The notes: generated by a model not told the origin, from the letters alone. DNA of 61,449 nt from Streptomyces albicerus (GCF_008905045.1 NZ_VWMY01000065.1:1-61449), one strand, 5' to 3'; counted from the stretch's first letter, positions 40,099-49,644 are shown. Numbers and translations: made by a program.

Positions 40099-42930
40099 TC
40101 ATTGCCCCGTCGCCGCCAGGGACTCGGTCGGGCCGGTCATGGCCGACCGCTCCGGTGCCGCCGTGGCCGCGGCGGGTGACGTTTCATCCAGCCTGTTCAA
40201 AGCGTGGCGGAGTGCGGTCCGCGTCGTGACGCCCAGTCTGGGGAAGAGACGGTACAGGTGGGTGCTCACGGTGCGCGGAGACAGGTGCGTCTGCTCGCCG
40301 ATCTCCTTGTTCGTCAGGCCGTCGGCGGCCAGTTCGGCGATGCGGCGCTCCTGCCACGTCAACGAGACCGGGGTGTGCGCCGAGGTTCGGGACGAGAGCC
40401 CGGTGGCCCTCAACTCGGCCCGGGCCCGCTCGGCCCACGGGGTTGCGCCCAGCCGATCGAACGAGTCGGCGGCCAGGGTCAGTGGCCGCCGGGCCGCCGC
40501 GTCGCCCTGGGCGTGGCGCAAGCGGATCCCTTGCGCCAGCCGGATGCGTGCCAGCTCGAACGGGAAGAACACGGCGGCCGGGTGGGATTCGGCGCGCGCG
40601 TACATGTCGGCGGCTTCCTTCTCGTCTTCGGCCGTGATCGCCAAGGCCCCGTATGTGATCACGGCCAGGCGCGGTGAGATGCCGGGAAGACCGGCGTCCC
40701 GCGCGGCCAGCGCATGCTCGCGGGCCTGCTTCGTACGCCCGGTGTGCTGGGCTGCCTCGACGAGGTCGAGCAGGGTACGCGAAGCCTGATGTGTGTAGTG
40801 CTGGAACGTTCCCGGGGCCGTGATGCCGGTGGCGTGGAAGTACGCGGTTTCGTAGTCGCCGTCGCTCAGCGCGGCCGTCGCCCCTGCGGCGCCGGCGATC
40901 TGGGTCAGGAATCCGACCCCGCGCGGGCGGGCCCAGGAATCGACCACCGCCCGAAGCTCGCGCGCCTTGTCCACCTGGCCGCGCATCGCCGCCAACTGGG
41001 CCAGATATCCCCGGGTCTGGTGCGCGAACAGGTCGTGACCATGCTCGGCTTCCAGGGCCAACGCGCGCTCTCCTGTGCGCTCAGCCGCGGCCCACTCCCC
41101 GACGGCCATCTGGTCGAGCATGATCAGCTGCAACATGACCATGCCGCTGGACATGGCACCGGTCTCCAACTCCCGGTCCACGACGCGCTGGAGATGGGGG
41201 CGCACCTGGCTCAGGATGTCGAGGTGGTACGCCGACACGGCCAGCCGTGTGACGTCCCATGGTTCCTGGCCGTGCAGGCTCGCCGCGGCCCGTTCCACCG
41301 GGCCGGACCAGCCGGCTCCGTGACGGATGACGTCGCTCCAGGTGCCGCTGTACATCCTCGACCGCTCGGTGACGAGGTCCTCCAGGGACGCGAGCAGCTC
41401 ATGTGTGCGTTCCCACAGTGTGCGGTCCGCGGCGTACTGGCTGACGGCGAGCAGGAGGGCCACCAGCCGACCGAGCACTTCGTCCTGCCGGTCCGGCCCG
41501 CCGTCGCGGAGCCTCTCGATCGCAGCTGTGATCCGGCGGTGCGTGGAGCGCACTTCGCCTTCCTGATACAGCGCCAGGTATCCGGAGGTCAGGACCGCGG
41601 CCGGGGACTGGCGGGCCCCGGGTGCGAGGCCGGCCTGCACGAGCCTGCGCGCCTGGCCGAGGCGGGCCGCATGCCCTGCGATGAACGCCGCGTCGTCCAG
41701 TCGTCTGGACCGGTCTGCGTGGTTGTCGCTGAGCTCGGCGGCACGGGTCAGCCAGGTCACAGCCGTGAGCGCACCACCGCGCCGGGTCGCCGACTCGGCC
41801 GCCGCCTCCAGGATTCCGGCCACCTCCTCGTCGGGGTCGACCGTGGCCGCCGACAAGTGCGCGGCGCGCCGGTCGAGGTCTTCCTGGTGTGTCCGTGCCA
41901 GCGCATGATGGGCGGCGCGGCGCTGGTTGGGTGTGGCCGACCGCACGACGCTCGTGCGTACGAGGGGATGCCGGAAGGCGAGTTCGCCGACGCCGGGTTC
42001 GTCCACGAGCAGGCCGCATGCCACCGCCTCCTCGACGTCGCGCATGCGATATCGCGCGGACGGGGCCGCGCCGTAGCCCGGCCCGGCCCCCGCTCCGTCG
42101 AGAGCGCCTTTCAGCAGCTCCGCGCGGACGGTGTCGTTCAAGCCCGCGATGCGGGCGCCGTAGATGTGTTGCAGTCGCCCGGCGAGCGGCATGCCGGGCC
42201 GGCCGAGCAGATCCTCCGGCAGTCGGTCACCGGCGCGGTCGGCGATGTGGGGAGGCAGTTCCAGTAGCGCGAGCGGGTTGCCCTGGGCCTGGTTCAGCAC
42301 GAGTCGGCGGACCTGCTTGCTCAACGCCGGCCGGTATCGGTCCAGCAGGAGCGCGGCATCGTTGTCGGCGAGTGCGGTGACTGGTGCCTGTGTCACCTCG
42401 ACGGCGTGGAAGCGCGAAGCGATGTCGCTACGTACGGCCACGAGCAGCTTCACCGGGCTGTCGGCCAGCCGACGGCCTACGTATCCGCATACCGCGGCAC
42501 TGGCGTCGTCCAGCCAGTGACCGTCGTCGAGGACCAGCAGCAGGGGCCGTTCCGAGGCGACCGACGACAGCAGACGGAGCACCGCCAAACCAAGGGTCAT
42601 GACTGACGGAGGCGGGCCCATCATCCGGCCGAAGACCGCGTCGAACGCCGCGCCGGTGCCGGTGTCCAGTTGCGAGGCGTCGGAGATCAACGGGTGGAGG
42701 AGCTGGCGCAGCCCGGCGTAGGGCAGCTCGGACTCCGTCTCCACTCCTGTGGACCGGATCACGAGGTGGCCATCCCGGGCCGCCATTCCTGCCGCGTAGT
42801 TCAGCAGAGTGGTCTTGCCGACCCCCGACTCGCCTCCGAGGACGAGGCACTGTCCCTCGCCGGCTCGTACGAACGCGGACAGCTGCGCCTGCTCACCGTC
42901 CCGGCCGACCATCGTCATGACTGATTCCAC
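40099..42930 (-). CDS. Large LuxR-family ATPase regulator (LAL type)
   Basis: 943 residues. The N-terminal AAA/NTPase part has Walker A GESGVGKTTLLNYAAG near residue 35 and Walker B LLLVLDDGHWLDD. A long helical middle (TPR-like, residues about 400-850) may sense an inducer. The C-terminal 65 residues are a LuxR HTH (LTWQERRIAELAADGLTNKE, then IGEQTHLSPRTVSTHLYRLF). Proteins of this kind are pathway-level activators. The GTG at 42930 follows GGGAGCGGGAAC. It is divergent from a TetR gene, with two TetR-type operators between them. The HTH is close to the partial protein at the window's right end and so are likely relatives. Confidence 0.92.
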   Translation of the reverse strand: MESVMTMVGRDGEQAQLSAFVRAGEGQCLVLGGESGVGKTTLLNYAAGMAARDGHLVIRSTGVETESELPYAGLRQLLHPLISDASQLDTGTGAAFDAVFGRMMGPPPSVMTLGLAVLRLLSSVASERPLLLVLDDGHWLDDASAAVCGYVGRRLADSPVKLLVAVRSDIASRFHAVEVTQAPVTALADNDAALLLDRYRPALSKQVRRLVLNQAQGNPLALLELPPHIADRAGDRLPEDLLGRPGMPLAGRLQHIYGARIAGLNDTVRAELLKGALDGAGAGPGYGAAPSARYRMRDVEEAVACGLLVDEPGVGELAFRHPLVRTSVVRSATPNQRRAAHHALARTHQEDLDRRAAHLSAATVDPDEEVAGILEAAAESATRRGGALTAVTWLTRAAELSDNHADRSRRLDDAAFIAGHAARLGQARRLVQAGLAPGARQSPAAVLTSGYLALYQEGEVRSTHRRITAAIERLRDGGPDRQDEVLGRLVALLLAVSQYAADRTLWERTHELLASLEDLVTERSRMYSGTWSDVIRHGAGWSGPVERAAASLHGQEPWDVTRLAVSAYHLDILSQVRPHLQRVVDRELETGAMSSGMVMLQLIMLDQMAVGEWAAAERTGERALALEAEHGHDLFAHQTRGYLAQLAAMRGQVDKARELRAVVDSWARPRGVGFLTQIAGAAGATAALSDGDYETAYFHATGITAPGTFQHYTHQASRTLLDLVEAAQHTGRTKQAREHALAARDAGLPGISPRLAVITYGALAITAEDEKEAADMYARAESHPAAVFFPFELARIRLAQGIRLRHAQGDAAARRPLTLAADSFDRLGATPWAERARAELRATGLSSRTSAHTPVSLTWQERRIAELAADGLTNKEIGEQTHLSPRTVSTHLYRLFPRLGVTTRTALRHALNRLDETSPAAATAAPERSAMTGPTESLAATGQ

Positions 42931-43022
42931 GTTCCCGCTCCCTCACCACGGGCCCCCGTGCCGATGAATGCTGCGGCCCTTGTCGCGGTGGGCAGTACTC
43001 GGGGTTCTGCCGCGGGCCATAG

Positions 43023-43086
43023 TCAACTACCCGGTTAGTTGATTAGACGACGCTGTGTCGGGGCTGTCAAGTAAACGGTTAGTTAG
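43023..43086. promoter_or_regulatory. TetR-type operators between LuxR-family ATPase and TetR genes
   Basis: TCAACTA-CCCGGT-TAGTTGA (43023-43042) is a perfect 7-bp inverted repeat. A second copy, AGTAAACGGTTAGTTA (about 43070-43086), shares the half CGGTTAGTT. Both lie between the divergent genes, so the adjacent TetR protein probably controls itself and perhaps the LuxR-type gene. A plus-strand TACGCT (43096-43101) ends 6 bases before the TetR ATG, suggesting a leaderless mRNA. Confidence 0.68.
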
Positions 43087-43107
43087 GAGCTGCGCTACGC
43101 TCACCGC

Positions 43108-43665
43108 ATGCAGCGCGACGCCGAAGCCACCAAGCAACGACTCATCGCGGCCGGTCGGGCCGAGTTTGCCGCGTACGGGCTGCACGGCGCCCGCGTCGAC
43201 CGCATCGCGGACGCCGCACAGTGCAACAAGGCGCAGATCTACCACTACTTCAAGAACAAGGCCGGACTGTTCGAAGCGGTCTGGAACAGTCTGGTCGAGC
43301 ACATCGTCACGAACCTGCCCCGCGATGCGGAGGACCTCCCCGAGGTCGCGGCGCACCTGAGTGACATCTACGCCACGTATCCGGAGTTTCCCCGGCTGAT
43401 CACCTGGCAGCGCATGGAACGGGACGAGACGATCAACGAGCAGGGGGTGGAAGACGTCCGCAGCAGGAGCGCCGCCATCGCCGCGGCACAGGCCAAGGGC
43501 GTGGTCTCCACCCGGTTCGAGGCCCGGGTACTGCTGGCCCTGGTGATCCACATCGCGATGCTGTGGGAGGCGGCCAATCCCGAGGTACTGGCGGTGGTGG
43601 ACATCGACGACCGTGAGCAGCGCCGCGAGACCGTCCGGCGTGTGATCGCTGCGCTGGTGAACTGA
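43108..43665 (+). CDS. TetR-family repressor
   Basis: 185 residues. The N-terminal HTH is classical: TKQRLIAAGRAEFAAYGLHG, ARVDRIADAAQCNKAQIYHY and FKNKAGLFEAVW. The C-terminal helical domain binds an unknown ligand (LITWQRMERDETINEQG region). The ATG at 43108 has no ribosome site, but a -10-like TACGCT stands 6 bases upstream, which fits a leaderless transcript. It is divergent from the large LuxR-family gene and shares with it an operator region having CGGTTAGTT half-sites. Its operators differ from those of the second TetR (49682). Confidence 0.9.
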   Translation: MQRDAEATKQRLIAAGRAEFAAYGLHGARVDRIADAAQCNKAQIYHYFKNKAGLFEAVWNSLVEHIVTNLPRDAEDLPEVAAHLSDIYATYPEFPRLITWQRMERDETINEQGVEDVRSRSAAIAAAQAKGVVSTRFEARVLLALVIHIAMLWEAANPEVLAVVDIDDREQRRETVRRVIAALVN

Positions 43666-43826
43666 ACCGGCCGACGACCTCGGGGTAGCGCAGCTGTGCC
43701 GGCGGCCGCCGGCGCCAGAGCCACGACGCATCGCGCATTCGGTTCGTCCCGGCCGGCGGGATGTCACCTGCCGTTGGGGGATCGTCGTGCCGTCGTGCGA
43801 GGTTGTCCGGTGTGCCTGTGGCCGGC

Positions 43827-44798
43827 TCAGAGGCTGGGGTCGAGCAGGAGCTTGCCGGAGGTGCGCCGCGATTCGATGTCGGCGTGTGCCTGCTCGGCGG
43901 CGCCCAGCGCGTAGCGCTCGGTGATGTCGATCCGCAGCTTGCCCTCGCGGATCTTGTCGAACAGGTCTCCGGCGTGCTTGAGCAGCAGCTCCCGGTTGTG
44001 GATGTGGTCCGCGTACACCGCGTAGGTAACCCTGATGCTCTTGGGCAGGTCGAGCAGCCGCACCGTGGGGATGTCGCCGATCAGCGGGCCGTAGTAGACC
44101 AGCGTCCCGACCCGTCGCAGGGACTCGATCGAGGGCCAGAACGTGGTGGCACCGCCGCCGTCGAAGACCGCGTGCACACCCTCGCCGTCGGTCAGGTCCT
44201 TGACCCGGTCCACGAAGTCACCGCCCGAGGAGACGAGGATCTCGTCCGCACCCGCCGCCTTCGCGGCCTGGACCTTCTCCTCGCGGGAGACCAGGCCGAT
44301 CACATGCGCGCCACGCAGCTTGAGCAGTTGGGTGACGATGCGCCCCACACCACCGGCGGCGGAGTGTACGAGCGCGGTCTCGCCCTCGGCCAGGGGTGCG
44401 GACTCCGTGACGAAGTGGTGCGCGGTGAGTCCCTGCATCATCGTCGCGGCGGCGATGTCGCTGGGAATGTCGTCCGGGACGGGGACGACCTGGGCGGCGG
44501 GGACCGCGATTCTCTCCGCGTAGCTGCCGTAGACGGAGACCCAGGCCACCCGGTCGCCGATCGCGAAGCCGCTGACGCCCTCACCGATGGCGGTGACCCT
44601 GCCGGCCCCCTCGACCCCGGGGACGAAGGGCGGGTTGCCGGGCACTGCGAATCCAGCACGGGTGCCGGTGTCCATGAAGTTGATACCGGAGAAGTCGACG
44701 TCCACCACCAGTTCGCCCGGCCCGGCCTCGGGGTCGGGCCATTCCTTCAGCTGGAGTACTTCAGGTCCGCCCAGCTCTTCCACTACTACAGCGCGCAT
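43827..44798 (-). CDS. NADPH:quinone oxidoreductase (zeta-crystallin type)
   Basis: 323 residues of the MDR superfamily without the structural zinc lobe. MRAVVVEELGGPEVLQLKEW is the typical beginning. DFSGINFMDTGTRAG is the substrate side. The coenzyme domain has ALVHSAAGGVGRIVTQLLKL, with GGVG as the NADPH-binding turn. Such enzymes reduce quinones or enones by two electrons and protect against electrophiles. The ATG at 44798 has GAGG upstream and gives the family start; the frame to 44849 is not needed. It lies downstream of the SnoaL-like gene on the same strand with about 125 bases between stop and start. Confidence 0.92.
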   Translation of the reverse strand: MRAVVVEELGGPEVLQLKEWPDPEAGPGELVVDVDFSGINFMDTGTRAGFAVPGNPPFVPGVEGAGRVTAIGEGVSGFAIGDRVAWVSVYGSYAERIAVPAAQVVPVPDDIPSDIAAATMMQGLTAHHFVTESAPLAEGETALVHSAAGGVGRIVTQLLKLRGAHVIGLVSREEKVQAAKAAGADEILVSSGGDFVDRVKDLTDGEGVHAVFDGGGATTFWPSIESLRRVGTLVYYGPLIGDIPTVRLLDLPKSIRVTYAVYADHIHNRELLLKHAGDLFDKIREGKLRIDITERYALGAAEQAHADIESRRTSGKLLLDPSL

Positions 44799-44923
44799 GG
44801 CGCACACCTCTTTCTGTCGGTACGACCGCCGAATGACCGGCGAATGCATCGGAGAGACCTTGTTGTCCCGGGTTGCTCGCGAAGGCGGCGGCCTCGCGCA
44901 GCGTCTTCGGCGGAGCGGTGCGC

Positions 44924-45304
44924 TCAGGCCTGCAGCAGGGTGGACGCGTAGGCGGGGTTGGTGTAGTCGCGCCAGGCCGCGATCCTGCCCTCGCGGAGTT
45001 CGTAGACCGCCATGTTCATCACCGGGGCGAGCTTGCCGCCGGGCAGGGCTAGCCCGTGGATCTGCTCGGCGATGACGACGTCACCGTTCACCGCCTGGTG
45101 CACGGTCTCGAACTTGATCTGCGCGAAGTTCGCGAAGACGCCCTTCCACAGGGCGATCACCGCGTCGCGCCCCTTGACCGGTGAGTCGCCGTAGGCGTTG
45201 AAGACGACGTCGTCGGCCAGGAACGGGGCGAGGGCGTCGGCGTCCTGTGTGTTGAAGGTGTTCACGAAGTCGCGGACGAACGTGTCGTTGCCGGTGGCAT
45301 CCAT
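44924..45304 (-). CDS. SnoaL-like (NTF2-fold) protein
   Basis: 126 residues. Typical opening helix and acidic loop (FVRDFVNTFNTQDADALAPF, then LADDVVFNAYGDSPVKGRDA) and closing strands (YELREGRIAAWRDYTNP) of the SnoaL family with the W-R-D-Y signature. Probable small hydratase, isomerase or cyclase. The ATG at 45304 has GGAGG upstream. Its promoter (TTGCCG-N17-TACGCT on the minus strand) overlaps a TGGACC-GGCA-AGTCCA operator at 45369-45384, shared with the TetR/MFS pair and two other SnoaL units. A quinone oxidoreductase gene follows. Confidence 0.85.
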   Translation of the reverse strand: MDATGNDTFVRDFVNTFNTQDADALAPFLADDVVFNAYGDSPVKGRDAVIALWKGVFANFAQIKFETVHQAVNGDVVIAEQIHGLALPGGKLAPVMNMAVYELREGRIAAWRDYTNPAYASTLLQA

Positions 45305-45350
45305 ATCAAGGCCTCCAGGATCGTTGTATGCGTGTGTTCGGATGTCGGCG

Positions 45351-45384
45351 AGCGTAGGACGGAACTTTTGGACCGGCAAGTCCA
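45351..45384 (-). promoter_or_regulatory. Promoter and TGGACC-type operator of SnoaL-like gene
   Basis: The operator TGGACC-GGCA-AGTCCA is at 45369-45384. Read on the minus strand, its spacer supplies TTGCCG as -35, and TACGCT (45351-45356) follows at 17 bases. A repressor bound here would block RNA polymerase. Confidence 0.72.
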
Positions 45385-45475
45385 GAAAATTGCACCCCCT
45401 CGGCCGCTTCAAAACGGGGCCCATCGTCGAAACCGTACACACTTCACATGTTTCTCGCGCGCTACACTCACACGT

Positions 45476-46268
45476 ATGACCGAAGAAGACGTGGTTTCCC
45501 AGGCCGCCGAGGCCTTTCAGGCGGCGGTGGAGGCACTTGCCGAGGTTGTTCCGAACGGCTTTCGTGAGCATGGTCCCGGTGGTGCTCTGCTGGCGATCAC
45601 CGGCTCGCAGATCCCCGCGCTGAACGGGATCACTGGCGTGGCTCCCACACCGGACAAGGCGGAGATCGGCCTGCTCTGCGAGAAGGCCGAGGCGCGCGTC
45701 CAGGGACTTCCCTGGAGCATCCGGTTGCGGGGCGAGCCGGAAGCGGAGATCGTCGGCCTCGCCGCCGCCCACGGGCTCACCACGCTCACCTCGCAGCCCT
45801 TCATGCTGCTCCGGTTGGAAAGCGAGCCGGTCGGGGCGGAGTCCGACCGGGCCACCGCGTCCGTACGGCCGCTGCGGGAGGACGAGTACGAGACCTTCGC
45901 CGCGGTCCTCGGCGCCGCGGTCCTCGGCGCCGCGTTCGGGGCCCCGCCCGCGGTCATCACCAGCCTCTACACCCCCTCTCGTCCTCGGACAGTCCTTCGT
46001 CCGCGCGTACATCGCCGAAGTGGACGGCGAGCCTGCGGCGGCGGGGCTGGCGATCCTCACCGAGCGGCATGTCGGGCTTGCCAACATCGGCACTCTGCCC
46101 GAGAACCGGCGACGCGGGCTCGGCCGGGCGATCACCGAGGCGATCCTGCGGGACGCGCGGACTGCCGGGGCGCGCACGGCGTATCTCCACTCCAGCGACG
46201 AAGCGGTGCCGCTCTTCGAGCAAGTCGGTTTCCGCACCGAGGAGTTCTGGGCCTCCTTCACGGCCTGA
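45476..46268 (+). pseudogene. GNAT acetyltransferase with an internal frameshift
   Basis: The first frame (from MTEEDVVSQAAEAFQAAVEA to FAAVLGAAVLGAAFGAPPAV) and the second (SFVRAYIAEVDGEPAAAGL, then TLPENRRRGLGRAITEAIL and VPLFEQVGFRTEEFW) together make one GNAT protein of about 263 residues, with the acetyl-CoA loop RRRGLGRA in the second frame. The change falls at about 45970-45980 in a C-rich run (CACCCCCTCTC), where one base gain or loss would restore it. Just before it, GCGGTCCTCGGCGCC is tandemly duplicated. It is either a recent pseudogene or a sequencing error. TACACT 7 bases before the ATG suggests a leaderless start. Confidence 0.7.
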
Positions 46269-46361
46269 CGGACGATATCGGGGCGGGGCTGCGAAGGCCG
46301 ACGCGAGCAGCTCGAACTGTCCGCCCGCGTCCAGTGGAGCGGGTGTGAACGCGGGGCGGGG

Positions 46362-46490
46362 TCAGGTGTGGGCCTGGTGGTCCTCGATGGCCCGGGCGAG
46401 GGCGGGCAGGGCGATGCGTACCGCCCGCCGCTCGGGCTAGGACAACTCCTTGATGAGCAAGTGCAGCGCGTGTGCCCGCTCCGCGTCCAT
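46362..46490 (-). pseudogene. Small decayed frame with an in-frame TAG
   Basis: MDAERAHALHLLIKELS, then TAG (46437-46439), then PERRAVRIALPALARAIEDH and QAHT up to TGA. The two parts are in one frame and together read like a small helical protein of about 41 residues, so the stop may be a mutation. No family is recognised. It could be the end of a former regulator gene or chance. Confidence 0.3.
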
Positions 46491-46616
46491 AACCCGCTTA
46501 TGCACCAGCCTACTTTTGCACATACATGTAGCATGAATCAAACACCTGTCATCGCCTCAGGCGACAGCCCACAGGTTCTGTCGACATCGACACGTATGTG
46601 AGACATGGAGAGACCC

Positions 46617-47558
46617 ATGACGTCTGCAGAGAGCCGTGCCCGCCAGTCAGTGGCCGTGATCGGCGCGGGAGCGGTCGGAGGTGTGTTTGCGTGGGCCATG
46701 CACAAGGCCGGACACGACGTCTCGCTATGTGTGAGGACCCCGTTCGACGAACTGGTGATACAGACGGCCGGCGGCGAGGAGCGTGTGCCCGTACGCGTGG
46801 TCACCGATCTCCACGATGTGAAGCCGGTGAACTGGGTACTGCTGGCGGTGAAGTCCTTCGACACCGTCGGCACCGCACGCTGGCTGGCCGCGCTGTGCGA
46901 CCAGGACACCACCGTCGTCGTGCTGCAGAACGGCGTCGACCAGGCCGACGGCGTACACGGCCTGGCTCCCGGAGCGACCGTCCTGCCGTCACTGGTGTAC
47001 ATCCAGGCCGAGCGTCAGGCACCGGGGCGGGTCCGTCTCGGCTACGGAAACAGCATCGACGTCCCGGCCGGGCCCGAGGCCGAACGACTGGTGCGGCTGT
47101 TCCGCGGCAGCGGGATGAAGGTACGTCAGCAGACGGATCTGACCACGGCCGCCTGGCGCAAACTCATGCTCAACGCCGCGGTGAACCCTCTGACGGCTCT
47201 CACCCTGCGCCGTATGGAAGTGATGCAGGACTCCATGATTCTCGAGCTCGCCGCGGGCCTCATGCACGAGACGCTCGCGGTGGCCGTCGCGGTCGGGGCC
47301 GAACTCACCGAGGCCGACGTGGAGCAGACGCTGGCCTTCATGGGCGAGTTCAGCGAGGGAAACGGTACGTCGATGCTGTACGACCGGCTCGCGGGCAACG
47401 CGCTGGAATGGGAAGCGCTCAACGGGGCCGTGGTCAGGCACGCCGAGGCCCACGGGATCGACGTCCCCCTGAACCGTGCCATGACGGCCTTGCTCCACGC
47501 CCTGAGCCCCCGGAGCACGACCGCCGACGGTGGTACGCAGGTACGCTCCGCCGCGTGA
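46617..47558 (+). CDS. Ketopantoate reductase-family protein (ApbA/PanE)
   Basis: 313 residues. The NADP-binding motif VAVIGAGAVGGVFAWAM is at the N-terminus. VLLAVKSFDTVGTARWL and VVLQNGVDQADGV fit the central part. The C-terminal helical domain has AAWRKLMLNAAVNPLTALT, with the catalytic Lys and Asn, and GNGTSMLYDRLAGNALEWEAL near the end. The family reduces 2-dehydropantoate for pantothenate or acts on similar 2-keto acids. An isolated copy outside a pan cluster may have another substrate. The ATG at 46617 has GGAGAG upstream; an ATG 12 bases earlier lacks it. It ends at a bidirectional terminator. Confidence 0.9.
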   Translation: MTSAESRARQSVAVIGAGAVGGVFAWAMHKAGHDVSLCVRTPFDELVIQTAGGEERVPVRVVTDLHDVKPVNWVLLAVKSFDTVGTARWLAALCDQDTTVVVLQNGVDQADGVHGLAPGATVLPSLVYIQAERQAPGRVRLGYGNSIDVPAGPEAERLVRLFRGSGMKVRQQTDLTTAAWRKLMLNAAVNPLTALTLRRMEVMQDSMILELAAGLMHETLAVAVAVGAELTEADVEQTLAFMGEFSEGNGTSMLYDRLAGNALEWEALNGAVVRHAEAHGIDVPLNRAMTALLHALSPRSTTADGGTQVRSAA

Positions 47559-47570
47559 GGGCCCGTTCGC

Positions 47571-47608
47571 CGGCGCCGCCAAGGGTGCTTGTACCCAAGG
47601 CGGCGCCG
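47571..47608. terminator. Bidirectional hairpin terminator
   Basis: CGGCGCCGCC-AA-GGGT pairs with ACCC-AA-GGCGGCGCCG, a 14-bp stem with a symmetric AA/AA internal loop and a 6-base end loop, between convergent genes. Confidence 0.82.
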
Positions 47609-47667
47609 AGCCGGCCGCAGTTGGCGTCGCTTCTCACGCCGTCCGAGACCCGTTGGCGCCTTCTCCG

Positions 47668-49335
47668 CTACGGACGGTCGGCGTGCCGGCCGCTGATGAG
47701 CGCGGTGAGCCCTGCGAAGCAGTCGGCCACGACCCCGGGGACGACCTTGCAGTCGAGGAGCAGGACGCCTTCGGCTCCCTGGGCCTGCCAGTCGCGGACC
47801 ACGGCGAGGTCGTCCACGGAGCGCACGGTGGCGCTCCGGGCGCCGAGCGCACGGGCCGTTGCGGCGAAGTCGGTGTCGCCGAACAGCATGGAGCCGGGGT
47901 CGGCACCGCGGTCGCCGAACAGGACGACCTCCATGCCGTAGCCGCCGTCGTCGTAGATCACCACGAGCACCGAGCGTCCGGTGCGCACCAGGGTCTCCAG
48001 TTCGGGCAGGCCCATGAGCGCTCCGCCGTCGCCCAGGGCGACCACGGTCGTCCGGTCCGGTCGGCCCACGGCCGCGCCGACCGCGCCCGCGAAGCCGAGG
48101 CCGATGCTCTGGAAGGCGGCCCCGGTGAAGACGTAGCCGGCCGGATCGGGCACCGACCAGTACATGGCCGGCCAGCCCACGAAGTGGCCGCCGTCGGTGA
48201 CGAGTGTGCGTGCTTCGGGCAGGAGCCCGGCCAGGCCGAGGGTCAGCGTGCGCGGATCGATCCGGCCGTCCGTACGCGCCTCCTCGAAGGGCTCCTGGTC
48301 CCAGCCCAGGTTCGTGAACTGGTCGGTGACTTCGTCGCGCCAGGTGGACCGGGAAAGGCCGCGCTCCTGGACGCCGTCGAGCAGGGCCGCGGCCACGTCG
48401 GTGGCGTCGCCGGTGACGAGGAGGTCGACGCGGTCGGTGGTCGGGGCGGGCGCGGTGTCCACCTGCACGAGCATCGCCTCGGGGGCGAGCAGCCCGCCAT
48501 CGGCCAGCGTCCACTGGTCGAGGCTCGCCCCGAAGGCGAGCACCACGTCGGCCTGGCCGATCAGCTCTGCGGCGCGCGGCGAGGCGAATCCGCCGCACAC
48601 ACCCAGCGACCAGGTGTTTCCGGCGAAGAGGCCGCCGGCCATGGCGCTGGTCGCGTAGAGCGCGCCGAGCCGGTCTCCCAGTTCGGTGACGACCTTGGCG
48701 GCTCCCGAACGCCAGGCGCCCAGCCCGCCCAGGACGAGGGGCCGTTCCGCGGCGGCCAGTGCTTCCAGCGCCGCGGCCGTCCCGGTGGCGTCCGCCGCCT
48801 TCCGGCGGGGTCGCTCCGGCAGCCGCTCGGCCGGCACTTCCTCGGTGACCTGGGCCGTGATCAGGTCGTGCGGCAGGCACAGCGCCACCGGCCGCTGCTC
48901 CCCGCGCGCCCGCCGCAGTGCCCGCAGGGTGTCGGTGCGCGCCGTGGCGAGGTCGGTCAGCCGCATCACGGGTACGCCGAGGGAGTCCAGGAAGGCGTTC
49001 TGGTCGATGTCGATCCTGCGCGGCCCCGTCGAGGGCACATCGCCGCACAACAGCAGCACACCACTGCGGTGTTTGACCGCGTCGGCCAGGCCCGTGGCGG
49101 TGTTGGTGAGTCCAGGACCGCTGCCCGTGGTGCACACGGCGACCTCACCGGTGGTCCGGTAGTAGGCGTCCGCCATGGTGGCCGCTCCGCCTTCGTGACG
49201 TGCGGACAGGTACCGCACGCCGTGGCGGGTGAGACCGGCGACGGCAAGGACGTTGCCGTTGGCCACGACGCCGAAGGCGTGCCGGACGCCGTCCTCGGCG
49301 AGTGTCTGTCCGATCGCCTCGGCCAGGGTCGTCAT
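47668..49335 (-). CDS. Thiamine-pyrophosphate enzyme (acetolactate synthase/decarboxylase superfamily)
   Basis: 555 residues. N-terminal Pyr domain: GVRHAFGVVANGNVLAVAGL, then YLSARHEGGAATMADAYY, with the catalytic Glu appearing in RHEGG. A central domain follows (ERPLVLGGLGAW). The PP domain carries VVALGDGGALMGLPELETL and YDDGGYGMEVVLFGD, which is the Mg-TPP motif. The closest general types are acetolactate synthase-like or benzoylformate decarboxylase-like enzymes; the true substrate cannot be told. The ATG at 49335 was chosen because the longer frame to 49518 reads as low-complexity Arg-rich sequence. It is not paralogous in detail to the PoxB-type gene at 7328. Confidence 0.85.
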   Translation of the reverse strand: MTTLAEAIGQTLAEDGVRHAFGVVANGNVLAVAGLTRHGVRYLSARHEGGAATMADAYYRTTGEVAVCTTGSGPGLTNTATGLADAVKHRSGVLLLCGDVPSTGPRRIDIDQNAFLDSLGVPVMRLTDLATARTDTLRALRRARGEQRPVALCLPHDLITAQVTEEVPAERLPERPRRKAADATGTAAALEALAAAERPLVLGGLGAWRSGAAKVVTELGDRLGALYATSAMAGGLFAGNTWSLGVCGGFASPRAAELIGQADVVLAFGASLDQWTLADGGLLAPEAMLVQVDTAPAPTTDRVDLLVTGDATDVAAALLDGVQERGLSRSTWRDEVTDQFTNLGWDQEPFEEARTDGRIDPRTLTLGLAGLLPEARTLVTDGGHFVGWPAMYWSVPDPAGYVFTGAAFQSIGLGFAGAVGAAVGRPDRTTVVALGDGGALMGLPELETLVRTGRSVLVVIYDDGGYGMEVVLFGDRGADPGSMLFGDTDFAATARALGARSATVRSVDDLAVVRDWQAQGAEGVLLLDCKVVPGVVADCFAGLTALISGRHADRP

Positions 49336-49514
49336 CCCTCGGCCCCCGTCCTGTCTGCTCGCCCGCCGCACACACATCGCCTTCCGTCGTGCCGGACGTT
49401 CGCGATCGCGGGGGCTGCGGTGTCGTGAGGTGGCATTCCGGGGCCGCCGGTTGCCATGTCCTTGGAGGAACGCTGCATTGCCACCTTCCCGTTCACATGA
49501 GCTGTTCACACCGA

Positions 49515-49522
49515 ACACGTGT
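49515..49522. promoter_or_regulatory. ACACGTGT palindrome upstream of TPP-enzyme gene
   Basis: A perfect palindrome of family 3, 180 bases before the TPP-enzyme ATG and 160 bases before the TetR ATG. TTCACATGAGC lies close by at about 49493. Confidence 0.42.
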
Positions 49523-49644
49523 CGAGCGCCGGAGGAAGTTCACGTTTGCTATGGGAAGGCGCGGTCGAGGTGTGCACGGTGGAATCCCAGTGGGAAGCAC
49601 ACCTTGCGCGGCGGGCCTGGACTGTTCCGCGCTGGACACCAGGA

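Noticed and set aside
47126..49135. A 669-codon minus-strand frame
   Set aside because: It is a shadow of the TPP-enzyme gene in another frame, dominated by Arg, Gly and Pro without motifs.
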